Shown here: positions 1 to 7,095 of the stretch, piece after piece | How the letters are laid out: each line of letters begins with the position of its first letter | Numbering within the stretch: position 1 is the stretch's first letter | The notes under the pieces: generated by a model | What the model saw: the letters and a program-made list of their open reading frames with translations, nothing else | What the model was told of the DNA's origin: nothing | The model's database searches: none | Program-made: the position numbers and the translations under genes | Source of the DNA: Bryobacterales bacterium | GTDB lineage: Bacteria; Acidobacteriota; Terriglobia; Bryobacterales; Bryobacteraceae | Direction of reading: 5' to 3' | DNA: 12,196 nucleotides | Assembly (NCBI GenBank): GCA_009697495.1 | Contig: SHUN01000029.1 | Coordinates: 1-12,196 of the forward strand

Positions 1-144
1 CAGTAACTTCGACGCTGGGCTTGGCGGGATCGGTGTTTCGGCAGCGGAGGTGAAGTTACAACAATCGAACTGACTTACTCAATTACCGGTCGCGGCAACC
101 GAGCAGAATCAGAGCTCGGGCGCTGATCCTGTGCATAATTCAGG

Positions 145-438
145 TTGAACCTCTTCTATTCCACGGACAACATCACATTTACGTCTCTCGTCAGCAACAT
201 CATCCCCACTGACCACGCGGTGGTCAATTACGCGGCTGACGTGATCTCGTTCGGTGGGGCCGTAGATGCCCGTTACGTCCGCTTCGATATGTCCAACTGC
301 CCTCAGCCGAACGGCGGGTCCTTCGTGGCCTGCGCGATCGGCGAAGTGGCGTTTTCTGCGATTCCGGAACCATCCTCCATGGTTATGTTCGGCTTGGGCC
401 TCGCGGCTTTGGTCGGCGCGCGCTTCCGCAGATCCTAA
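145..438 (+). CDS. PEP-CTERM sorting-signal protein, 3' fragment
   Basis: The last 25 residues form a PEP-CTERM tail: Pro-Glu-Pro (IPEPSS), a hydrophobic helix (MVMFGLGLAALVGA) and a basic end (RFRRS). In PEP-CTERM/exosortase systems such a tail sends an exported protein to an exosortase for processing at the cell surface. The preceding part (LFYSTDNITFTSL, and ARYVRFDM) resembles the beta-sandwich of small secreted PEP-CTERM or discoidin-like proteins. The open frame starts at a weak TTG (145) with no ribosome binding site and no signal peptide, so this is not an intact gene. Upstream in the same frame, 7-123 reads as plausible protein (GEVTTIELTYSITG) but ends at TGA 124-126, and a second stop, TAA, lies at 136-138. 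It is probably a decayed gene or one carrying sequence errors. The tail is clear; the rest of the protein is not recognised. Confidence 0.6.
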   Translation: MNLFYSTDNITFTSLVSNIIPTDHAVVNYAADVISFGGAVDARYVRFDMSNCPQPNGGSFVACAIGEVAFSAIPEPSSMVMFGLGLAALVGARFRRS

Positions 439-471
439 ATTTTCAGCGCTGGCATTCGACATGGCATGAAT

Positions 472-499
472 GGGCGGCCCTTGCCAGCTAGGTCCGCCC
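472..499 (+). terminator. Candidate terminator hairpin after PEP-CTERM gene
   Basis: GGGCGG (472-477) pairs with CCGCCC (494-499). The stem extends inward by two pairs past one mismatch, around a 10-nt loop. It begins 33 nt after the stop codon at 438. The following bases (TATAATTTG) are AT-rich but not a clean T-run, so this is a likely but imperfect intrinsic terminator. Confidence 0.4.
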
Positions 500-612
500 G
501 TATAATTTGACTCACTGGATTGAGCTTGGCCGTGGCCGGTTTTAGACCCCACCGCTTGCCACAATTGCGTCTTTGCGCGCGTCCACTCACTCCCGCGTTA
601 CTCCGGGGACTT

Positions 613-654
613 ATCGAGCGCGGACTGATCTATCAGTCTCAGATCGCGCTCGAT
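613..654. repeat. Long nested inverted repeat (hairpin)
   Basis: ATCGAGCGCG (613-622) and CGCGCTCGAT (645-654) are perfect 10-bp inverted arms. Directly inside, GACTGA (623-628) pairs with TCAGTC (633-638) around a TCTA loop. A 6-nt bulge, TCAGAT (639-644), sits on one side only. It lies 26 nt past the stop of the leftward HerA-like gene, where a transcript end is expected, but no T-run follows on either strand. It may be a structured 3' end, a REP-like unit or a mobile-element remnant. The rest of 439-680 shows no gene that I can support. Confidence 0.6.
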
Positions 655-680
655 GAGGGGCGCTACGCAGTGTACCCGAA

Positions 681-2786
681 TTATCCTAAAAACGACAGAT
701 GGAGACCCCTCCAGCAAAGCGAAAACAGCTTCACCTGAATATTCGTCTTCTTCGGGGTAATCACCACCGTCGCGAACTGCTCATTCAACGTGTCGAATTG
801 AGCCGCCAAGGCTGCAATCTCCTCCTGCAACTGCTGCTCCAGAACCGTCCGCTGCTCCAACGTCGCCTCCAAATTAGCCTCCGCCCGGTCCACGTCTTGC
901 CCCTCCCGGCTTGCCCTCCCAAATGTCCGCGCCGCCGCCCCCACGCCCGACATCGCCGACTTCGTCAGGAACCCCCGGCCCATCAACGCCCCCAACACGG
1001 AAGTCGCAATCGACAACCCCGTCTGCACTTTAGACTGCGCGGCCTCCTGCTGCTGCTTCTCCACCATCTGCTGCGCCCTCCGAACGCGCTCTTCCAGCAT
1101 CGCCAGCTTCGGCCCGTACTTCTGCCGCAACGCCGCAACAGCCTCATCCCGCGCCTCATGCGCCGCAGTCGTCAGCCTCACCCGAAAGTCGCGCTCCGAC
1201 TCGCCCGGATTCGACACCCGCTTCAAACGCACGCTCTGCAGCATCTCCAATTTCTGCGTCGCGAACAGCCAATGGGTGAACTCTTTACTCCACAACGCAT
1301 ACGACTTCACTTTCCCCGCCACCGCCGACAACTCCGCAAACGACGCTCCATCCAACGGCGCATCTTCCAACTCCGCCAACTCCATGTCCAACTCCTCGGC
1401 CTGCTCCCAGTTCACGGCCACCGGCCCACTCGCAACCAGCGTGCAGAACTTCACTTCGCGGGAATAATCCACCTTCGTCTTCGCATCGGTGAACCGCACT
1501 AGCGCCACGCCCAGCAACATCGGCTCATACGTCACGCCGCTCGTCGCGCGCACCGGCAGGAAGTGCTGCTCAATATCGGGCGGCATCACCGGCCGCGCCG
1601 TCCCCACGCCTTCCAATACCCGCTTCGGCGCAGCTTCCGTTGCGACAACCGCCTTCTTCTTAGACTCCATCAAAATCTTGATCTGCGCCCGCGTCAACGG
1701 CCCGCTCAAATACGACAGCGTCCACCGCGTCTCGAACACTTCCAATGCGCCGCGATGCACATTGCTCATCAGGAAAATGCGGCTCTTCAAACTCGACAAC
1801 AGCCTCTCCAACGCGCCCCGGTCCGCTGACCCGCCCGCCGCCGCCGCCGCGCCTTCCAAGCCCTCAATCAACCGCATCTTATCGCGCTCCGTTTGCAGCC
1901 GGCCAATGAACCAGGTCCCGCAATTGGAAAGGCCCTTGTAGTCCAGATCCACCGGATTCTGCGTCGCCAGCACAACGCCAACGCCGAATGCCCGCGCCTG
2001 TTTTAACAGCGTCAACAACGGCTGCTTCGACGGCGGATTCGCCACCGGCGGAAAATAGCCGAAGATCTCGTCCATGTAAAGCAGCGCCCGCAGACTCGAC
2101 GTCCCCGGCTGCGTCCGCATCCACGAAACCATCTGATTCAACAGCATCGAGACAAAAAACATCCGCTCCGAATCGCTCAAATGCGCGATCGAAAAAATCG
2201 ACATCCGCGGCCTGCCCTGCGCCGTATATAAAAGCGACCCGATATCCAGCGGGTCGCCCTCCAGCCATGCTTCAAACCCCGGCGACGCCAACAGATTATT
2301 CAGCGCGATCGCCAACTCGAACCGGTCCTTCGACGGGTAAAAAGATTCGATTTCCATCACGCCAATCCGCGTCACCGGCGGCTTCTGAATCTGTTGGATC
2401 AGCGTCGCCAAGTCCAAATCGGAACCGGCCATCCACGCGTTCTCAATCAGCTTGCTGAGCAAAATATGCTCCCGCGATTGCATCGGGTCGGCTGTCATGT
2501 TCATCAAAGCCAACAGCGCCGTCGCCGTCGATTGAATCCGCTCCCGCATCGCTTCGCGGTCTTCCCGCATCTCCTCCGGCGGCGCGCCGAAAGACCGAAG
2601 CACCGACACCGGAAACCCAGCCGAAGAACCCGGCGTGTAAATCGTAAAGTCAGCCGCGTCGCGCAGTCTCCGCACCCGCGCGCCGTCCTGCCCCCAATCC
2701 GCCAAACCCTGCTTCCACTTCGAAGCCGTCTCCTCGGCAAACTGCTCGCGAGTCAAGCCCTTTTTCCGCGCCTCTTCTTCATTCAC
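681..2786 (-). CDS. HerA-like ATP-binding protein (DUF87 type), main C-terminal part of split gene
   Basis: This is the larger part of a HerA/FtsK-fold P-loop ATPase. Visible motifs are a Walker B strand ([13 protein letters not shown], about 2048-2088) and the sensor/arginine region [14 protein letters not shown] followed by GRLQTERDK, typical of HerA-like ATPases. The C-terminal third has two long charged or Gln-rich coiled-coil helices flanking a Gly/Ala segment, and the protein ends shortly after [13 protein letters not shown]. There is no Walker A here; that lies in the upstream fragment (2783-3043). The GTG at 2786 overlaps that fragment's stop as GTGA, but this frame already reads as family-like protein upstream of the GTG ([14 protein letters not shown]). 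The two parts are therefore one gene split by a one-base frame change at about 2816-2822. Rejoined, the protein is 787 residues. Its substrate and biological role are unknown. Family assignment is confident. Confidence 0.85.
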   Translation of the reverse strand: MNEEEARKKGLTREQFAEETASKWKQGLADWGQDGARVRRLRDAADFTIYTPGSSAGFPVSVLRSFGAPPEEMREDREAMRERIQSTATALLALMNMTADPMQSREHILLSKLIENAWMAGSDLDLATLIQQIQKPPVTRIGVMEIESFYPSKDRFELAIALNNLLASPGFEAWLEGDPLDIGSLLYTAQGRPRMSIFSIAHLSDSERMFFVSMLLNQMVSWMRTQPGTSSLRALLYMDEIFGYFPPVANPPSKQPLLTLLKQARAFGVGVVLATQNPVDLDYKGLSNCGTWFIGRLQTERDKMRLIEGLEGAAAAAGGSADRGALERLLSSLKSRIFLMSNVHRGALEVFETRWTLSYLSGPLTRAQIKILMESKKKAVVATEAAPKRVLEGVGTARPVMPPDIEQHFLPVRATSGVTYEPMLLGVALVRFTDAKTKVDYSREVKFCTLVASGPVAVNWEQAEELDMELAELEDAPLDGASFAELSAVAGKVKSYALWSKEFTHWLFATQKLEMLQSVRLKRVSNPGESERDFRVRLTTAAHEARDEAVAALRQKYGPKLAMLEERVRRAQQMVEKQQQEAAQSKVQTGLSIATSVLGALMGRGFLTKSAMSGVGAAARTFGRASREGQDVDRAEANLEATLEQRTVLEQQLQEEIAALAAQFDTLNEQFATVVITPKKTNIQVKLFSLCWRGLHLSFLG

Positions 2787-3043
2787 CCACGGCGCGAACT
2801 CCTCCGTCGCCAGGCCGGGAAATTCAGCAGCAGGTTGGACAGGTCGCCCTTGGGGTCAATAATCAATGCCGGAATGCCGTCAATCGCCGCCTCCTCCAGC
2901 AGTCCCATGCACAGGCCCGTCTTGCCGCTCCCCGTCATCCCAACGCAAACCGCGTGCGTCACCAAATCCTTGGAATCCAGCAGCAGAGGGCCGTCTTCCT
3001 TCTTGCCGAGATAGAACACGCCGAGTTTTTCAAAATCCTGCAT
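2783..3043 (-). CDS. HerA-like ATP-binding protein, N-terminal Walker A part of split gene
   Basis: The first 76 or so residues of the same ATPase. The Walker A P-loop GMTGSGKT is at residues 35-42, followed by [14 protein letters not shown], the second conserved strand of HerA-like proteins. After LLLNFP the frame turns into low-complexity [10 protein letters not shown] and stops, while the -1 frame continues with sensible protein. The first 76 codons are therefore genuine and the last ten are out-of-frame tail. The ATG at 3041-3043 has no ribosome binding site; a -10-like hexamer only 7 nt upstream suggests a leaderless transcript. The gene is divergent from the PfpI-like gene, with 24 bp between their start codons. 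Without repair or frameshifting, the P-loop and the Walker B would sit on separate polypeptides. Confidence 0.8.
   Translation of the reverse strand: MQDFEKLGVFYLGKKEDGPLLLDSKDLVTHAVCVGMTGSGKTGLCMGLLEEAAIDGIPALIIDPKGDLSNLLLNFPAWRRRSSRRG
2816..2822 (-). other. Frame-change site: TTTCCCG heptamer in the HerA-like gene
   Basis: On the minus strand the N-terminal frame reads AAT TTC CCG GCC. Slipping back one base at T TTC CCG gives TTT CCC GGC CTG, and the protein continues as [10 protein letters not shown] in the main frame. The heptamer has the X XXY YYZ form in the right phase. An ordinary one-base deletion or sequencing error in the TTT/CCC/GG runs would look the same and is the simpler explanation. 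Confidence 0.6.
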
Positions 3044-3050
3044 AGGCTCT

Positions 3051-3056
3051 AGTCTA
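3051..3056 (-). promoter_or_regulatory. Candidate -10 of the HerA-like gene (leaderless)
   Basis: The minus strand reads TAGACT, a TANNNT -10 hexamer, exactly 7 nt before the ATG at 3043. Transcription would start at or next to the start codon. No convincing -35 is visible. It shares the TA at 3055-3056 with the plus-strand -10. Confidence 0.5.
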
Positions 3057-3060
3057 CAAT
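3055..3060 (+). promoter_or_regulatory. Candidate -10 of the six-gene operon (leaderless)
   Basis: TACAAT matches TATAAT in five of six bases and ends 7 nt before the ATG at 3068, which predicts a leaderless mRNA. There is no Shine-Dalgarno sequence in the gap (CGCGAGT), which agrees. No clear -35 is visible; any such element would lie inside the start of the divergent gene. Confidence 0.5.
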
Positions 3061-3067
3061 CGCGAGT

Positions 3068-3592
3068 ATGGAACTAAAAGGTAAGAAGGTCGCAATCCTC
3101 GTCGACCAGATGTATCAGGAGATGGAAGTTTGGGTGCCCATCTATCGTTTGCAGGAGGAAGGGGTCGAAGTAATCACCGTCGGCGCCGAAGCCGGGAAAG
3201 TCTATCCCAGCAAGCTCGGCTATCCCTGCACCGCGCAGAAATCCTACGCCGAAGTGGCCGCCGATGATTTTGACGGAATCATCGTCCCCGGTGGCTTCGC
3301 GCCGGATCATATTCGCCGCCATCCGAAGGCCAATCAACTCGTCGCTGACATCAACGCGCAAGGGAAACTGGTCGCCGCCATCTGTCACGGCCCGTGGGTG
3401 CTCTGCTCGGCCTACGGTATGTTGAAAGGCCGCAAAGTCACCAGCTTCTTCGCCATCAAAGACGACGTGATTAACGCCGGCGCCGAATGGTCCGATGCCG
3501 AAGTTGTTATCGACAATAATCTCGTCACCTCGCGCAAGCCGGAAGATCTCCCCGCCTTCTGTCTCGCCTGTGTCAACGTCCTCAAGAAGTAA
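3068..3592 (+). CDS. DJ-1/PfpI family protein (type 1 glutamine amidotransferase fold)
   Basis: A 174-residue, single-domain DJ-1/PfpI protein of normal length. The nucleophile elbow AICHGPWVL places Cys106 followed by His107. Glu20 in QEMEVWVP matches the Glu that hydrogen-bonds the nucleophilic Cys in this family, and [10 protein letters not shown] is the usual glycine-rich loop. There is no signal peptide, so it is cytoplasmic. Family members act as proteases, chaperones, deglycases or glyoxalases; which applies here cannot be read from the sequence. The ATG at 3068 follows a -10-like TACAAT by 7 nt, so the gene probably heads a leaderless transcript. It is followed after 8 nt by the PQQ dehydrogenase and is likely the first gene of the operon. 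A role in detoxifying reactive aldehydes made by the dehydrogenase is possible but only inferred. Confidence 0.93.
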   Translation: MELKGKKVAILVDQMYQEMEVWVPIYRLQEEGVEVITVGAEAGKVYPSKLGYPCTAQKSYAEVAADDFDGIIVPGGFAPDHIRRHPKANQLVADINAQGKLVAAICHGPWVLCSAYGMLKGRKVTSFFAIKDDVINAGAEWSDAEVVIDNNLVTSRKPEDLPAFCLACVNVLKK

Positions 3593-3600
3593 ACTTGATT

Positions 3601-5247
3601 ATGCTTCGTCTCGCAATTCTGTTCGCCGCCGCGGCCGTTCTAACCGCCCAGGACGGCGCCACGCGCGAAAATTGGCCCCACTACGGCGGCCAAACCAGCG
3701 CCTGGCGCTACAGCGCGCTCGATCAAGTCAACGCCGCCAACGTCAAGAGCCTCACCCCCGTCTGGAGCTTCCAAACCGGCGACAACGAAGGCGGCCTGCA
3801 AGCCACGCCCATCGTCATCGACGGCGTCATGTACATATCCACTTCGCACAACCGCGTCTTCGCCATCGACGCCGCCACCGGCCGCGAACTCTGGATCTAT
3901 CACTACGAACTTCCCAAAGGCTTCACCATTTTCTACGGCCCGTGGAACCGCGGCGTGGCCGTCGCCGATGGCCGTGTCTTCATGGGCACGCTCGATAATC
4001 ACGTCGTCGCGATCGACGCCAAAAACGGTCGCCAGCTTTGGAAAGTCAACGTCGAAGACGCCAATCAATGCGGCTGCAACATCACCGCCGCGCCCCTGGT
4101 TGTCAAGGGGAAGGTCATCGTCGGCGTCACCGGCGGCGACTCCGCCCACCGCGGTTACATCAACGCCTTCGATGCCAGGACCGGCCGTCAATTATGGCGC
4201 TTCTGGACCATCCCCGGTCCCGGCGAAAAAGGCCACGAAACATGGACCGGCGATAGCTGGAAATTCGGAGGCGGCGCCGCTTGGATGACCGGCTCCTACG
4301 ACGCCGATCTAAACCTCACTTACTGGAGCGTCGGCAACCCGGCAGCCGATTTCTGGGGCGGCAATCGCAAAGGCGACAACCTCTACACCGATTCCGTCGT
4401 CGCGCTCGATCTCGACACAGGCAAGCTCAAATGGCACTATCAACAGGTGCCGCACGACGTTTGGGATTGGGACACGGCCTATGAAAACGTGCTCCTCGAT
4501 TTGCCCGTTAACGGCCGCCAACGCAAGCTTCTGCTCAACGTCAACAAGGGCGGCTACACGTTCATCGTTGACCGCGTCAACGGCGAATTCGTCGCCGCCT
4601 GGCCGCTCGTCAACAACCTCAACTGGATCACCGGCGTCGGCCCCAAAGGCGAACTGCTCGGCCGCAATGAGCCCGTTGTGGGCAAGTCGAAAATCATCTG
4701 CCCTTCCATCGGCGGCGGGCGCAGTTGGAATCAGGGCGCGTGGTCGCCAAGGACCGGCATGTTTTATTCCACCGGCATTGAATGGTGCGAAGACGTCGTC
4801 GCCGTGCCCGAAACACCCAAAGCGGGGCAAGTCTATTTCGGCGGCACGTTCAAGCTGACGCACAAGCCGCTGAAAGGCGAAGCGGGCGGGCATTTGGGGG
4901 CCTACGATCCCGTTACCGGCAAGCGCGCCTGGCTCTACGAATACAAATACCCGCTGCTCGCCTCCGTCCTCGCCACCGCCGGCGACGTGATTTTCACCGG
5001 CGACGCCGATGGCTTTTTCTTTGCCCTCGACGCAAAATCCGGTAAGAAATTGTGGAGCTTTCAAACCGGCTCCGGCCACCGCGGCAGCGCCGTCACTTAC
5101 TCGGTAAACGGCCGTCAATTCGTCGCCACGCCCACCGGCTGGGGTTCCGCGCTCGCCGGCCTGCTTCCCCAAATCTGGCCCGAAACGGAGCGCCTCCGCT
5201 CCGGCTCCGCCGTCTTCGTATTCGCCCTGCCGGAGCCCGCCAAATGA
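3601..5247 (+). CDS. PQQ-dependent alcohol dehydrogenase, exported, lanthanide-type Asp-x-Asp motif
   Basis: A 548-residue quinoprotein dehydrogenase. The start is ATG 3601 rather than TTG 3595, because it opens a clean signal peptide (MLRLAILFAAAAVLTA). Propeller W-motifs recur (TGRELWIYHY, NGRQLWKVNV, TGKLKWHYQQ, SGKKLWSFQT). The active-site region is visible: GDSWKFGGGAAW by the PQQ pocket, metal-ligand Asn246 in SVGNPAADF, and catalytic Asp289 in HDVWDWD with Asp291 two residues on. That extra Asp is the signature of lanthanide-using XoxF/ExaF/PedH enzymes. The usual metal-ligand Glu appears as Asp180 (GGDSAHRG), and the adjacent Cys-Cys of methanol dehydrogenases is absent at YGPWNRG. 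The enzyme should oxidise an alcohol or aldehyde in the periplasm and pass electrons to a cytochrome c. The next gene encodes one and overlaps it as ATGA. Substrate unknown. Confidence 0.93.
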   Translation: MLRLAILFAAAAVLTAQDGATRENWPHYGGQTSAWRYSALDQVNAANVKSLTPVWSFQTGDNEGGLQATPIVIDGVMYISTSHNRVFAIDAATGRELWIYHYELPKGFTIFYGPWNRGVAVADGRVFMGTLDNHVVAIDAKNGRQLWKVNVEDANQCGCNITAAPLVVKGKVIVGVTGGDSAHRGYINAFDARTGRQLWRFWTIPGPGEKGHETWTGDSWKFGGGAAWMTGSYDADLNLTYWSVGNPAADFWGGNRKGDNLYTDSVVALDLDTGKLKWHYQQVPHDVWDWDTAYENVLLDLPVNGRQRKLLLNVNKGGYTFIVDRVNGEFVAAWPLVNNLNWITGVGPKGELLGRNEPVVGKSKIICPSIGGGRSWNQGAWSPRTGMFYSTGIEWCEDVVAVPETPKAGQVYFGGTFKLTHKPLKGEAGGHLGAYDPVTGKRAWLYEYKYPLLASVLATAGDVIFTGDADGFFFALDAKSGKKLWSFQTGSGHRGSAVTYSVNGRQFVATPTGWGSALAGLLPQIWPETERLRSGSAVFVFALPEPAK

Positions 5248-6176
5248 GACTCTGGCCACAACTGCCCGCCCCCTCTCCGCCTCCGGCGAATCCGGCCCAC
5301 GCCATTCCGGCCCACGCCATTCCCGCGCACGCCAATCCCGCGCACGCCGTTCCGAGGCGCGACCGTAAGGGAGCGCTCCTGCCCGTCAAAGCTCTTTACC
5401 TGACAATCGCGCTTCTGCCCTCCGCCATCGCCCAACCCGACCCGGCCATCGCCCGCGGCGACAAACTCTTCGCCCAGGGCTGCTCGGTCGGCTACTGCCA
5501 TGGCGCAGGCGGTTCCGCCGCCCGCAGTCCCCGTCTCCGCGGCCGCGCTTTCGATCGCGACTACCTCATCAAAGTGATCCGCAACGGTATCCCCAACACC
5601 GCCATGCCCGCCTGGGGCGATCGTCTCACGGATGCCGATATCGGCGACCTCGCCGGCTACATTCAAAGCCTCGCCACAGCCCCCATCAACGTCGCCGCCG
5701 GTCCCTCCACCGATGGCCCCGCCGCGCCCGCAATCGAAAAACCCATCGACATCCCTGCCGAATTCCAGAACGGTCGAGACCTCTTCTTCGATCTCACCCG
5801 CGAAACCCGCTGCTCCGTCTGCCATCGTCTCAACGGCTTCGGCACCGCAGCCGGTCCGGACATCACCAAATCTGCCGCCATCAAAGTCACCGATGGCCCG
5901 CAAGTCCTTCGCTTTGGCCGCCCCCGCGGCGTCCGTACCATCGTCCTCAAAAACGGCGAACGCTTCGCCGGCGCCACCATTGAGCGCAACGCCTCGCTCA
6001 CCCATGTCTACGACCTCAACTCCAATCCACCCGTGCTTCGCCATCTCCAGAACACCGATATCCAGTCCATCCAGCGTCAGACCAATTGGCGTCACCGCAG
6101 CGTCGTCCGCGGTTATACCGTCGAAGATCTGCAGTCCATCTGGAACTATGTCCGCTTCATCGCCGCCAAGAAATAA
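5244..6176 (+). CDS. Diheme c-type cytochrome, likely electron acceptor of the PQQ dehydrogenase
   Basis: A 310-residue exported cytochrome. The first c domain has an unusual haem site, CSVGYCH (Cys80, Cys85, His86), which is CX4CH rather than CX2CH, with a likely axial Met in NTAMPAWGD. The second domain has a normal CSVCH (Cys190, Cys193, His194). Its C-terminal part carries a beta-rich stretch (VRTIVLKNGERFAGATIE) seen in large Acidobacteria/Planctomycetes cytochromes. The start is ATG 5244, overlapping the dehydrogenase stop. This places about 47 residues of Pro/Ala/His-rich sequence, encoded by a tandem repeat, before the signal helix (KALYLTIALLPSAIA, residues 49-63). No normal start codon lies at that helix: the codon just before it is GTC, so the original start may have been lost. 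The likely role is taking electrons from the PQQ dehydrogenase towards an oxidase. Confidence 0.9.
   Translation: MRLWPQLPAPSPPPANPAHAIPAHAIPAHANPAHAVPRRDRKGALLPVKALYLTIALLPSAIAQPDPAIARGDKLFAQGCSVGYCHGAGGSAARSPRLRGRAFDRDYLIKVIRNGIPNTAMPAWGDRLTDADIGDLAGYIQSLATAPINVAAGPSTDGPAAPAIEKPIDIPAEFQNGRDLFFDLTRETRCSVCHRLNGFGTAAGPDITKSAAIKVTDGPQVLRFGRPRGVRTIVLKNGERFAGATIERNASLTHVYDLNSNPPVLRHLQNTDIQSIQRQTNWRHRSVVRGYTVEDLQSIWNYVRFIAAKK
5289..5354 (+). repeat. 15-bp tandem repeat, four full units plus a partial one
   Basis: Units start at 5289, 5304, 5319 and 5334; a partial fifth begins at 5349. The consensus is AWTCCSGCSCACGCC, with small changes between copies. Because the unit is a multiple of three, it is translated as (N/I)PAHA repeats at the N-terminus of the cytochrome. 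It lies just inside the dehydrogenase/cytochrome overlap. Confidence 0.9.
5355..5385. repeat. Palindromic module next to the tandem repeat, possible REP-like dispersed element
   Basis: The block contains GCGCGACCGTAAGGGA followed by the perfect 10-bp palindrome GGAGCGCTCC (5370-5379). From memory, similar 'GCGACCGTNAGGGAGCG' modules, read in reverse as RSLTVAAR-like peptides, are common in Solibacter-type genomes. That recollection has not been checked. It sits between the tandem repeat and the real signal peptide of the cytochrome. Confidence 0.45.
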
Positions 6177-6179
6177 GGC

Positions 6180-7094
6180 ATGAGCGAACCCTGCATTCAA
6201 GTCACCGGGCTGAAGAAACACTACGGCTCCGTCGAAGCCGTTCGCGGCATCGATTTCACCGTCGAACAAGGCGAAGTCTTCGGACTTCTCGGCCCCAACG
6301 GCGCTGGCAAAACAACCACCGTTGAAATCCTCGAAGGCCTCCGTCAACGCACTTCGGGCGATGTTCGCGTGCTCGGGTTTGACCCCGCCGCCGACACCCG
6401 CGCGCTCAAAGAACGCATCGGAGTCTGTCTCCAGGCAACCAACCTTCCCGACAAGATCAAACTCCACGAAGCCATGCGCCTCTTCGCGTCGTTTTATCAA
6501 AAAACCGTCGATGCCGACGGACTGCTCAAGCGCCTTCAGCTTTCCGAAAAACGCGACGCTATCTACAGTTCGCTTTCCGGCGGCCAGAAGCAGCGCCTCG
6601 CCCTCGCCATGGCCATGATCAACGATCCTCAGTTGATCTTCCTCGACGAACCCACCACCGGCCTCGATCCCCAAGTCCGCCTGGAAATTCACAAGCTCAT
6701 TCTCGAACTCCGCGACAAGCAGCGCACGATCGTCCTCACCACCCACTACATCGAAGAAGCCGAGCGCCTCTGCGACCGCGTCGCCATCATCGACCAGGGC
6801 CGTATCATCGCCATCGGCGCGCCCCGCGAACTGATCGCCAATACCTTCGGCGCCTCTCGCATCGAAATCCGCCTCGCGCTTCCGCTCCCTCTCGACGAAG
6901 CGCCGCCCGGCGCCGCCGTATTCAACGCCGATCGAACCCTGCTCACCGTCACCGCGGAAAAGCCCGCCCGCGCCATCGTCGACTTCGTCAAATGGATCGA
7001 CCAGCGCGGTCTCGAACTCGCCGACATCCAGCTTAAACATCCCACTCTCGAAGCCGTCTTCCTCGAACTCACCGGCCGGAGCCTCCGCGACTAA
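6180..7094 (+). CDS. ABC transporter ATP-binding protein (ABC-2/DrrA-like exporter)
   Basis: A 304-residue nucleotide-binding subunit with all motifs intact: Walker A GPNGAGKTT (residues 38-46), signature LSGGQ (132-136), Walker B LIFLDEP (152-158, catalytic Glu157), D-loop TGLDP and switch His189 in TTHYIEEAE. Beyond about residue 215 there is the C-terminal domain common to CcmA/DrrA-type export ATPases. It is cytoplasmic and powers the permease encoded one base downstream (ATG 7096), with which it must form the transporter. It starts 3 nt after the cytochrome stop, so it is in the same transcription unit. The fold and the neighbour point to an exporter of the ABC-2 class, whose members move drugs, lipids, polysaccharides or haem-related cargo. 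The cargo is not identifiable here. Confidence 0.95.
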   Translation: MSEPCIQVTGLKKHYGSVEAVRGIDFTVEQGEVFGLLGPNGAGKTTTVEILEGLRQRTSGDVRVLGFDPAADTRALKERIGVCLQATNLPDKIKLHEAMRLFASFYQKTVDADGLLKRLQLSEKRDAIYSSLSGGQKQRLALAMAMINDPQLIFLDEPTTGLDPQVRLEIHKLILELRDKQRTIVLTTHYIEEAERLCDRVAIIDQGRIIAIGAPRELIANTFGASRIEIRLALPLPLDEAPPGAAVFNADRTLLTVTAEKPARAIVDFVKWIDQRGLELADIQLKHPTLEAVFLELTGRSLRD

Positions 7095-7095
7095 C

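Noticed and set aside
501..506. Perfect TATAAT hexamer
   Set aside because: No -35 at the right spacing (TTGCCA at 481 leaves only 14 nt) and no gene downstream; it is more likely the tail of the terminator hairpin.
520..738. Plus-strand frame of 72 codons over the 613-654 hairpin
   Set aside because: It starts at TTG without a ribosome binding site, overlaps the HerA-like 3' end in antisense and resembles no family I know.
699..1502. Plus-strand frame of 267 codons, Arg/His/Leu/Pro-rich
   Set aside because: Antisense to the HerA-like gene; its composition is that of a shadow frame.
3595..3600. TTG at 3595 as start of the PQQ dehydrogenase
   Set aside because: ATG 3601 directly opens a normal signal peptide and is the stronger start codon.
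4309..5259. Open minus-strand frame of 316 codons opposite the PQQ dehydrogenase
   Set aside because: Shadow frame of the dehydrogenase; no domain.
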